Positions 36,691-46,491 of a DNA stretch of 64,000 bases are shown in pieces. The notes beneath the pieces are model-generated. The model was not told the DNA's origin. It did not search any database and worked only from the letters and a program-made list of their open reading frames with translations. Location: the NCBI RefSeq assembly GCF_021155765.1, contig NC_060114.1, positions 7,936,001 to 8,000,000 on the forward strand. Direction: 5' to 3'. A program made the position numbers and the translations under genes. How positions within the stretch are numbered: the first letter of the stretch is position 1; each line of letters begins with the position of its first letter. The DNA comes from Diprion similis (taxonomy: Eukaryota > Arthropoda > Insecta > Hymenoptera > Diprionidae).

Positions 36691-39600
36691 AGTCAAATAA
36701 TTTCTGTTCACAGTCCTAAATTCACGTTTACTAGTGAAGTTAAAAGATTTTTGAATTGCAGGAAGAAGTACTTTGACTAAACGACAAACTCCGAGCCTTC
36801 GAGCCAACCGTTAGTCTCATGGTCGAAAATAAACGCGCCGAATGTTCTTCGATTACGAAATATCGCGAAAAAATCTGAAACGACGAGAGGCGACGCCCGT
36901 AATCGATTGCCAAGCACTTGAGTAGTGGGTATTAGACGATCAGCCAATCGTCCGTTGGTGCGGCCGCGGTAGTGGATGTTGTTTGCGGGGGATCTGCAAT
37001 AAACTTGTTACTTCAGGGCCGAATGAGAAGAAGAATCAGTACCCTCCGGGCGAGGCAGGGGTCGTCCACAGAAGCCGCAGGGATTCTGGTCGTCTAGCAG
37101 CAGGTGGCCATTACCCAACCGATCAGAGTCCGACCGACTCCCATGCTTGCCTTGCCTTCTCGCATCTCTTATAACGGTTTATTTCATCCTTCTCTTAACC
37201 AGTTGACCTTAATGCCTCAACTTACGATCCCGGTTTCGCCGTACAAGATATCCATTTGTTATCCGGATGCCCGTTTTGGCACCACATCCGAAGGACATGT
37301 CCTTCGCCGTGATATTCGAGGCCATTTTGGTCTTCGAATGGGACGTGAGAGTGAAAAGTCTTCTTCTGTATCGTGATCTGGGTGTTTTTCGTTCATCATT
37401 ATATTCTTTTTTTACATAAAAATTTCCTTACAATCTTCATGGTGGAATCTTTGTTTTGATCACCATATTTTCAATTTTTATAGGCATGTCTGTCTGCTTG
37501 ACGATCTTTTTCTTGATCTACAGAAATCAAACGATGGTTTTGGTCGGAATTGAAGATATAACTTGACCGCGTCTGCGTGTATGATTATGGGGTGAATATT
37601 GTTACATCACAAGTGAGCATAACCGACTTGGCACTTGATATGACAGACGGTGAAGAAGTGCAGTGTCCGCAGGCAGAGGGAGTGACCTTATGTACCGTTA
37701 TACATATCATCGCCGATTTATCCCAACATAAGTGCATTATTTATTACCCACATATGTATCCATTACCAAGTAGGTAGGTGTACCTTTACGCACTTGTATG
37801 ACTTATGAGCACCATACTTGGATAAACGTCTTTTGGGCTGTTTCAGCCAAATCGAGAACCACAAAATCAATCGTATATCTACCAAGCCATACATTTATTC
37901 GTTGTCTAATTCAGGAAGAGGGTGGGAGGTGAATCGGAGAAAAAAATTCTGCAGTTTAAAATCACTAAGACTTACCACGGGTGACATATTTATTGTATAC
38001 AAATAGCTGTGCCTTTCTCTACTGTATGCAATTTTCCGTCTTCTCCCGCCACGGAATTTCCTCGAGTTCAAAACATTTATCCCACAAGTTGGCAAGAAAA
38101 AAAAAAAAAAAGAAAGTGAACCAAAAAACACACAGCCCTTTTACATTATCTTAACGTACCCTCTTTTCGCTCTTCGTCCACTTTTTCATCATCTGCTTCT
38201 TCTTTTTATCTTTACTCAATACTGCGAAACATGGCAAAGTGTGAAAGACAGAATTTAAGAGAAAGATGGAGTTTGAGAGAAAGAGGGAGTTTCCTTTAGA
38301 GAGAAATAGAGAGGTTGAGTGGGAGGTGGCATTGCAAACGCAATTTGCGAATTCCTGACTATACACACACAAACCCAAACGCGTACTTCACAGGATGGTG
38401 TACTTTGTGTACAGTCACCCTGCTAGACCAAAGCGTTGAAGCTGGTCACCCGAGGGCTGAGGGGGGAGGGAATCATAGGGGGTTTGACGGATGCCCCCGG
38501 GCAAGGCAAGGGTGGCGGCGCGTGCGCCGAGTTTTAAGGTCCAACCCGGGCTCCAGAGGGTGGGAAACGGGGGGGAGAGTCGCGGAGGAGCGGAAGGGGG
38601 GGGGGACTGGCCGATGGCTTGGTTAGAAATATGCGATACCGGCGGCGGATTTGTTCAACCCCCTATGGAATGAAACAGATGAGGAAGGGTGTTGGGGGGT
38701 GGAGGGGGGTGGTCGAAAAACGAGCGAGAGAGGATGAAGAATAGGATGGAAGGAAAAATTAAAAGATACCCGAAATGAAGGGAACATCGAGTGAAAGAGA
38801 AGAAGAAAACACGAGAAAAAGAGAGAACCACGAAGGGCGAAAACAAGGAGAATGACAAAGAAAGAGGGAGAGAGCGAGAGACTGCGACTCACGCGCTGGC
38901 GCGTCGTTTCCGACGGCGGAATTACGGGGGGCGGCGGCGCAACCCCTGAGCCGTAGAGCGGGGCGTGCAAGGAGGACAGAGCTATAGATTTTCCAGGTTT
39001 ACCAGAGGGAGGCAGCGCGGGGTTTTCGCCGTCGAGGGGCAGGGCCGGGCGGGCGCCGGCGGAGAGGGCGCAGTAGCGACGCGACCATCAAACCAGGAAC
39101 ACGAGCGGCTCGGAGGCCAGCCAGCCACCATCCATCCATCCGTCCATCCGGGGCCTGGGGACCGGGAAATAAACCGGCACTCTTTAGTCCTGGCGTTACC
39201 GGCGGCGGTGTTGATACGCACCTGGCGCCCCGCACAGCTGGATTGATTGTAAAGTTGAATACGCGGCGTAACCTTGCTTGGGGTGCGACGAGCCCGCTGC
39301 CAGAGGTTCATCGCATGCCACGCATTCACGATCCGCCGATTGAACCGACGATTCGCGAGATGGCTTAGAATTTCGCAATCCGCCCCCCTTTTGTGGACCA
39401 ATTGCCAGCTGGAGGAGAAATTTTCAAAGCTGTACTGATGGTGAAAGAAAATACGATGACGGTTGAACAAAACGCGACCAAGATGAATGATAACAAATTC
39501 GTGGAAAATCTGACTGGCCATTCTACGTTCTGGAGGAAAAGGTAATCATCAATGTCGTAATATTGGCAATTTGTTAAACTGTGCAGAAAAATTCAATACT

Positions 39601-40230
39601 CGCTTTATCTATTTTCTTTCTTTTTTGCCGCCTGTTTTAAAGGGTTCACCGGTCACCTGTGATTATTTTAACCGCGCCATTAGCTTTCTCTTTTTGCTAC
39701 GTAGCTTGACGCTGATACGTTTTGAGGTTAATTGAACACTGGATTATTTTGCTGCTTAAAAACTATGCTAGTAGCTGTGAAAATACTGTAAAAAGTTTTG
39801 TACGAAGTATTTTGACTTTTGTCTTGATGCTTTGAGGGTTAATTTTGGTAATTTTAAACAACAACTTCAGATGGACATTAATTTCAACCATTCAAGGTGA
39901 AACAGGTTTGAGTCTATTCAACCTTTGATCCGTTCATCCATTCAGCGCTTATCGCAATGTTTCTTGTGGCAATTTAACACTGGTAGTGCTCAATTAGCCC
40001 GGTCGATATTACGTAGTCATAATATTATAGAAATGTGGATTCCGTGCATACAATTCATAAATTATTTTCGAAACGCGATACAGCTGTTACGATATAACTT
40101 GCCTAGAAGATTCTCACCCTCCCCCCATCTAATTGGAAGTTCAGCAACTTTTTTTATTCATGATTTTTATTGTAATTATTTTTTACTGTCGTCTAACACC
40201 ATTTCATGTTAATCCGTAGTTATTTATCAG

Positions 40231-40257
40231 CAACTCAACACCATGAGTGTTGAGTTG
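40231..40257. repeat. Perfect stem-loop CAACTCAACAC/GTGTTGAGTTG
   Basis: Two 11-bp arms flank a 5-base loop. It lies 42 bp beyond the end of the minus-strand frame at 40299. Confidence 0.5.
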
Positions 40258-40298
40258 TTTAATCGACGAAAATAATTAGGCTGTTTTCTATACTGTAT

Positions 40299-40680
40299 TT
40301 ATAAAGTTGCTTTATCACTACTCAGAAATAATTCAACATCTTCATCCTGCCTAGTGGGTGTTGGTTGTTGAATCAACCATAAAATCTGGTCTGAATTCTT
40401 CAGATCCTTCTTCTCAAGGATCTTCCGGTGACCTCTAGTCTTGGTAGAATCTGCTATAACTTTGAGCAGGTAGTTTTTGAGATTGTCGCCGACTTCCACG
40501 GCGAGCCAGTGGGTCGAGTAAGTCGTCACGCGATCTTGCTCGATATTGCTCATAGACTTCGCTTATTCCTTGGTCCGAATAGTTCACTCCCTCTTGATGT
40601 AGCCCGGAAGCGCAGGTGGATTGATACTCCTGTTGTAAAACCTTGACCATCGTCATCGTATTTTCTCTGCATGGTTTCAA
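40299..40680 (-). pseudogene. Unidentified protein-like fragment, two overlapping frames
   Basis: The minus strand has an 84-codon frame (40299-40553) reading like ordinary protein, for example HWLAVEVGDNLKNYLLKVI and HRKILEKKDLKNSDQILWLI. An overlapping 81-codon frame (40435-40680) includes GISEVYEQYRARSRDDLLD. A stop codon sits directly before the first frame, so the two could be joined only by a frameshift or an unseen intron. Composition is balanced, unlike the AT-rich surroundings. I do not recognise the family. It may be a decayed gene or mobile-element fragment, an exon of a longer gene, or chance. Confidence 0.25.
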
Positions 40681-41186
40681 ACCTCATTGCCTTTTCAACT
40701 TGCCAAGCACAGGGTCAGTTCCTGATCGCATTTTGACTCGAGGATACCAGGAAACACCCGGTATACAACGATAGTTTCCCTTTCGTGCGAGTACATATTA
40801 TGTGCGGTGTTGTTTTATCAGTAGTGCATGATCGCCATGGCTACGAAGTAGCCTGGCAGCCTGCGCAGGGCGCTCGGTAAGCTTTTCGATGATTACCTGG
40901 TGTATCCTTAATCTTTTCTTATCTTACAGTCATGTTCGAAGCAGGTCTAATGATGAAAATCGTAAAGCAAAACATTTACGTATATAATCGTCTAACAAGC
41001 CTAGTATCGAACTACAGCCATATTGTTCAATCCTAAAATTTATTTCAACGCCCCATCAGAGCCTCGATCACACCATGGACAAGTCCCTTATCAGTCTGTC
41101 AATATGTAATCAGCTGACGCTATCTGTCTTTTCACAAATGCCACGCTTCACTCTTCCTTCTTTCTCCATCTCTCTCTCTCCCTCTA

Positions 41187-41197
41187 TCTAGCTATCG

Positions 41198-41240
<43 letters not shown>

Positions 41241-41312
41241 CACCTATCTATCTACCAATTTATCTATCTATCTATCTAGTATCTATCTATCTATCTATCT
41301 GTCTATCATCTC
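41187..41312. repeat. ATCT tetranucleotide microsatellite
   Basis: Roughly 25 ATCT units with a few interruptions, flanked by TCTC runs. Confidence 0.9.
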
Positions 41313-41718
41313 TCTCTCTCTCTCTCTCTTTCACATACACTCTGTGCGTGTGTTAGTGTCTTCTGTGTACTATAGATCATAACATTCCTAACCCGTGCCA
41401 AACAGAGTTGAGTTAGTGTTTTTCGTAGAACAAGCGCATAGTAATTTAACCCATCATCGAGTTGTTCATGATCAATTCATTTTTCTTATTTTCAGATTGA
41501 TGATGATGAAGATGATGATGGAGTTGGAAACAACGATGTGGATCAGTATTCGGTGGTCACTTGGAGTGACATAACGTAATGTCAGTGAGAATTTCGCATG
41601 AATGAAGGGCGCGACGGACGTTTTCCCTACACCTAATGAGAGAGAGAGGGAGGGGGATCGATGCGAGGGTGTGCCCGGTCGTTCCCTATGCCGTTTGACA
41701 AACACACAACAGTAACGG

Positions 41719-41742
41719 GAGAGAGAGAGAGAGAGAGAGAAG
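41719..41742. repeat. GA dinucleotide microsatellite
   Basis: About eleven GA units. Confidence 0.85.
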
Positions 41743-41777
41743 CTTAGGTATACGTGACGTGGCTTCAACTCCACGTG

Positions 41778-41794
41778 GTTGCTCGGTGACGTCA
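41778..41794. promoter_or_regulatory. X-box-like motif overlapping a CRE
   Basis: GTTGCTCGGTGAC (41778-41790) overlaps the CRE palindrome TGACGTCA (41787-41794). It lies about 1.1 kb upstream of the mir-124 hairpin on the same strand, which makes it a candidate element for the primary transcript. Confidence 0.4.
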
Positions 41795-42927
41795 CAGGGC
41801 CACGCAGGGCAAAACCTAGTCCATTCACTTCGCTCAGCATGTATGTGTAGCACCCTTTTCCTCCGTCGGAAGCCTTTCATGATCTCTTATCTAGAAATCT
41901 CTGCAAGAAGAGGAATTATGGCACATCAAGATCGAAGTTCTCCTGATATCAGTGATCATTCTTCCTATCTCACATTCACCCGATTTTATACTCCTTCGAA
42001 TTTCCATTTTCCAGCTCCGCCGTGACTAGGAAGACATGCCTTATGGAGACGAAGACCAATCGTCACAGTAAAAAACGTGCTCGGCAAGCTGACGATGACC
42101 ATTCACCCTAACCAAACCTTCAAATATGGAATTCCAAACGTAAAAGACTGACCTGCTTCTAGTAGAAGTCTCTTATTCGAATTTTTCACCTGACATATTT
42201 AACGGTTTCGAATCAAAAAACCACAAAATTTTTTCAATTGCCTTCGGTGTAGTCGTCGATAGCACCCTGCAATATGTGTCTGTCAACGTTCGCCCCACCA
42301 CTCCCCTCTCTCTCTCTCTCTTTCATTCTTTTTCGGTATCCCTCGCCGGGACTCCCGGATCTTGATTATGCGAATAACTGCAGACAATGGAACTAACCGA
42401 ACCCCAGGGACTCTCCCATCAGCAGCAGCAGCAGTTAGTCAGTCAGCTGCTCCCCTTCGAGCAGCTTTGATACATGCATGGCTCGTAAACGTGTCCCTTG
42501 GCCGTCGATATGGTAAACGGAGTCGAGAAAAGGGGCGATGAAAAGCATGGGGAACCCTCTTCATCCCCTTGGGTAGAAGAGGCAGTAGCTCATGGGATCC
42601 GGAATGCCCATGGTTCTCCACGTTTTTGGTCTTTTGTTTTCCCTTCAACTCTCTTTCGCATTCCCTCTCTTCTCTTTCTCTCTCTTTATCTCTCGCTCTC
42701 TTTTTTTTTATCTGTACTTGTATCTGAATATCTAAGGAATAACTTTAATCATTTCTGCAGTAATTCGCATTTTTAGTTCAAGTATTGCGTGCTACTGTTC
42801 CAGGTATCTGGGAATCGAAGATGAATAGAATTGTACGGGGGAGGAGAAAATTAGTAAGATAATGGTCTTGAAGTTTCACGAAGAGGAGGAAGAATTCAGA
42901 GGAAGAATTGGACGAGTGGGCCAACGA

Positions 42928-43028
42928 GTGAGTCTGTGCTCCTTGCGTTCACTGCGGGCTTCCATGTGCCAAAATTTCAAAATTCATAAGGCACGCGGTG
43001 AATGCCAAGAGCGGACATAAGTCAGCAC
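42928..43028 (+). ncRNA. mir-124: microRNA miR-124 precursor
   Basis: The mature 3p microRNA occupies 42987-43009 and begins TAAGGCACGCGGTGAATGCC, followed by AAG. This is the neuronal miR-124 sequence conserved across bilaterian animals. The 5p arm (about 42945-42968, GCGTTCACTGCGGGCTTCCA) pairs with it through a short AT-rich loop (CAAAATTTCAAAATTCA). The lower stem also pairs (GTCTGTGCTCCTTG against CAAGAGCGGAC). miR-124 represses non-neuronal mRNAs in neurons. It lies on the opposite strand from both flanking protein genes, so it must have its own promoter. The host transcript and its exons cannot be defined from sequence alone. Confidence 0.96.
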
Positions 43029-44037
43029 TGCATCGTTGTGCCGGCAAGACATCCAACGAGAGTTGACCCCCGTATGTGTTATGAAAATAGCTAAAACGAT
43101 ATTATTATCATTACACAATAGCTGAGTTATCACTGTAAAACTAATGACTTTTATTTGGTTCTATTTTTTGCGTAGAAATAGTTGAACGGATTTTATACAA
43201 TAGATTACATAGATCAGTAATTGGCTCCGTTTGATAAAATAGTCGAACCTGAATCCAAATTTAATCCACCTAGCCTGGACGTACTTTGTATATAATAACT
43301 CTCTGTAATAAATTGTCTTCGGTGAACTGTTAATCTGTCTGGTATATTCTGTATTTTACCTCTCCGTTATCCTCGCTTTAATTCCCGTAGCTAATTGATA
43401 TGGTTAGTTTGACGATGACCTCTTACTCTCGATCTCCCATCGAGATGAAATCTCTATCAGTAGAATGTTGCTATGACGCTGTTACAATAAGTGATAAGAT
43501 ATGATTCTCCTCTGAAGTTGTCGTGTCACATTTCGATGCTACTCATCTTCTTTGCCAAAAAAAGATCGCCTTAATTTTGCATCCACGTTAAAATTGACCT
43601 CGAAAACGTAACGATATTTAGCGATCAAGTGATTGTTCAAGGTCTTAGGACGGCCAATTTGAAGGTCCGTTTCCCACTGACCATATTCAGTAGCGCAAGT
43701 AAAAATTGGACACGAATCGCTCAAGCGTCCCTCGGATAATGAAGGGAGTACAGAGATGACTAAGAGGGTTCTAAAGTCGAAAGTCCGGCCGACTGGTTTG
43801 GCGACTAGTTGTCCGGTGAAAGAGCGAAGGTCCTCCTTCCCCGCCCTTCGTTCACCCTAGCCTTCGTCTGCGTCGTGACCCGACCTAAACCGGGTTTATC
43901 CATCGCGATGAAAATTTAGGGAATCCCCGGGCGTGTGCGAAAGAGAATCTTGGCAGTATCGACCGAGCTGGAAGAGGCGGCTTCGCGATGATGAAGCTTC
44001 AGACGAGGAAGACGTCGGGGGTGTTACCGGTTCGCTC

Positions 44038-44050
44038 GTTGCGTGGCAAC
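44038..44050. promoter_or_regulatory. X-box (RFX) motif
   Basis: GTTGCGTGGCAAC has two RFX half-sites with one off-consensus base. It lies about 1 kb downstream of mir-124. Confidence 0.45.
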
Positions 44051-45453
44051 CACCTCCACTCCCTCCGGCTGGGAGGATCAGGACCATCCCCTCCACCCCG
44101 CATCTCGCCACGTTTCCCTTCCCATCCTCTTCATCTGAGACCCCTGACGCCATGGCGCTCCATTATTCAACCTTCGATTCGTAGCTTCTATCCCAGCTTC
44201 TTCTTCTTTGACGATGCTATTTTCATTTACCGTTGAAACTAGAGTTGATTGTCCTTACATCGCAGAGTTTAGGTACAATTTTTTTTATCTGATTTAGTAT
44301 ATCAGTCCAACCAGAAGAATGATTTGAACATGATATTCACAGTGTGATAGATCCATTATTGTACCTAGCTGCATAGAAATTTCAGATCAGAGCTCACAAA
44401 CTTTCTTCCGTGTCTTTACTAACTCCTGAAATTTTCTAGATTTTCTGTTATTTACACTCCCCTTTATTATCCCTCGTCCCATTTTCCGTCCCGGCTATTC
44501 TGCATGCTTGAACCTTCTCCATGAGCTGAAAATACGCACTCTTGACCTTCACGCGAACTTGGAAGGCCTGGCAGAGTATGCATCTATATAGTGACCTGAT
44601 GTATCAGATATCAAGATCACCTTGCGCAGATATTTTCACGCATAGGATTGAATCCATTTGGCTGTTTAGATAAGGAAAACAATTTACGCTTCCTAATCTT
44701 GTTCGGTTCATCCAATATCATCGACAGAATTCAACACTGGTTGACTGAAACGGCTACAAAATAAACCAGACAGTGTTCATTCTAGTCCGAGTCCACTTTC
44801 CACTATTCCTCCTCCTCTCCCTGTGCGCTTTTTCACGCGTAGAGTCAATCAATCAGTAGTAAACCAATTTTCCTTGCAGTCTAACAATTAACATATATTT
44901 CAGAAGGTTTTACCCTTAAACTGATGCATACGATTCCAAAATTTACAATTCAATTTTCGATGGTTAGTTTCAGTAATAAAACTAGGCTGATGCTAAAATT
45001 TCACAAATCTTATGAAGAAGCTGGTTTGTTTGTCAATTGAAAAGATTTTTTTTTTTTTGTAACCAGGAAAAGAAAATTGCAGTGATTTTGCAGCACTCAT
45101 GTATAAAAGACTTGCAATTATGATTGATAATTTTCATCATCACACTAGAGTATGGTTAGTTCACATTTATTGACCAATTAATTGAACCGATTTCCTCGAA
45201 CTAAAAACGTTGATTTTAGTTGAAACAATACTAGTATAAGGCGCCTGAAGTTTCTTTAAATCCAGCTGAACTATAATAACTGAACCTCCTTGAATGCTTT
45301 CAACGACGAGCAGATCCTGGGAAAACAGGATACAGAAGTACGGCAAAGTCCTGGACCCAGTAGCCCACGCAGGACGAAGGGACCCAGGGACTCAGGGTAA
45401 ATAGGGGCGCGGGGAAATCCGTTGAGAGAGATACGAAAGGAGATCAATACGAG

Positions 45454-45466
45454 GTTGCTAGGCGAC
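45454..45466. promoter_or_regulatory. X-box (RFX) motif
   Basis: GTTGCTAGGCGAC has the RFX half-site arrangement with two changes from GTTGCCAGGCAAC and lies in a GC-rich patch. Confidence 0.4.
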
Positions 45467-46029
45467 CAGCCTCCGGCATTCGCGCTCTGGGTAGACAGGG
45501 TGCCGCCAGCAACCCTCCGCCCGGTTTCTCTTGCCTAGAGCCCGATGCACCCTAGGCACCCCCGCCCACCCCTGGCACGCTGCAGAAGTGAGCGCGAGCA
45601 ACCGGACGCCAAATAACGCCACCGCCTATCTTCCTCTCCGAGGAGTGTGTGAGTGTGTTCAGAGCGAGATTTCGATATGTGTGGTACAAGGGCGCAGAAT
45701 GTGGAGGGTGGACTCTACACTAGCTGCTTTAACCAGCATCAGCGTCGAGACCTCAGGGGTAAACGCCCCTCGCCCTTATCTCTTTGCATTAGATTTAGAA
45801 TTTCCACTGTATCAAGACTCCGGTTTTATAAATGCGCTGCATGATCGTCATCCCGTTTTGTCAATTTTATGCGATTTTTCTCCGCAAAGAGAAACGCGAT
45901 TTATTTTAACGTTCAATAGACTTAGCAGAGTCTGCAGGTGTACAGCTACAATTGGTCCGTTGTTATGGGTCTTTTGCATGATTCCAAGTCGAGTGAAGTT
46001 ATTTTGACTCGTGGTCATCCGTTTTTAGT

Positions 46030-46230
46030 ACTTTGGAAACAGTTGATGCTACTAAAAGTCATAAAGTCATTTTAAACGTGTCTAGTCACTTGGAGTCACG
46101 TACAGCCTTTCAATTTTACTTAAAGCCGCTTCTATGAATCAATTCAAAATTCTTATAACGTTGTTTGAACTCACTTCACGTTTACGTAAAGTCATATTTC
46201 AAGTGAAATTAGGCTCTTTCAATAATTTTT
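46030..46230. other. Cluster of AGTCAC/AAAGTCAT motifs
   Basis: AAAGTCAT, AAAGTCATTT, TAGTCACTTGGAGTCAC and GTAAAGTCATATTTCAAGTGAAATT lie within 200 bp, resembling the cluster at 36470-36690. Confidence 0.4.
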
Positions 46231-46491
46231 GACATCGTTTCAATTTTTTTAGTCAAGTTGGAAGTCTAGTAACTTAATGTCATTTCAACTATTGTAAAGA
46301 TTTTTGAAATCAAAGATACAACTTTTTCGAATTAATGATGCAATCGTAAAGAAGTTCCATCGATTCCATGCACTTTTCCATTCAACTGTTACGAATCGTG
46401 AAAAAAAAAAACTTATCGCTCCAAATTATGTACACGGTAGTATTGCGTTGTGTTAACGCCACGAATTTTTATAGACATCACGCGACAATTG

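Larger units (their letters stand above)
22897..42927. other. Intergenic region between Oli and mir-124
   Basis: Twenty kb without a recognisable protein exon. It is AT-rich, broken by G/C-rich islands near 27100-27400, 28130-28560, 30990-31110, 34480-34870, 35560-35960 and 38430-39300. Several islands carry an X-box motif. It also contains a palindromic MITE (30225), a fused pair of fold-back elements (32172-33472), an inverted repeat (33659-33831), an AAGTCACTT-type motif cluster (36470-36690), an unidentified frame (40299-40680) and an ATCT microsatellite (41187-41312). The longest island frame (38982-39521, minus) has no recognisable domain. Confidence 0.6.
43029..46491. other. Intergenic region between mir-124 and the dynein gene
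   Basis: No recognised protein exon. It contains X-box motifs at 44038 and 45454 in GC-richer patches and an AGTCAC motif cluster near 46030-46230. The 3' UTR of the minus-strand dynein gene lies at its right end. A long plus-strand frame at 45531-46007 shows no domain and is probably accidental. Confidence 0.6.

Noticed and set aside
38982..39521. Minus-strand frame of 179 codons
   Set aside because: No domain, GC-rich low-complexity composition, and competing frames on the other strand; probably a by-product of the GC island.
40231..40257. Hairpin resembling a bacterial terminator
   Set aside because: There is no following T tract on the minus strand and the context is eukaryotic; listed only as a stem-loop.
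41187..41312. Regular repeat that could suggest an array of CRISPR type
   Set aside because: It is a simple ATCT microsatellite with no spacers, in an animal genome.
45531..46007. Plus-strand frame of 158 codons
   Set aside because: No recognisable motif, and composition changes abruptly within the frame.
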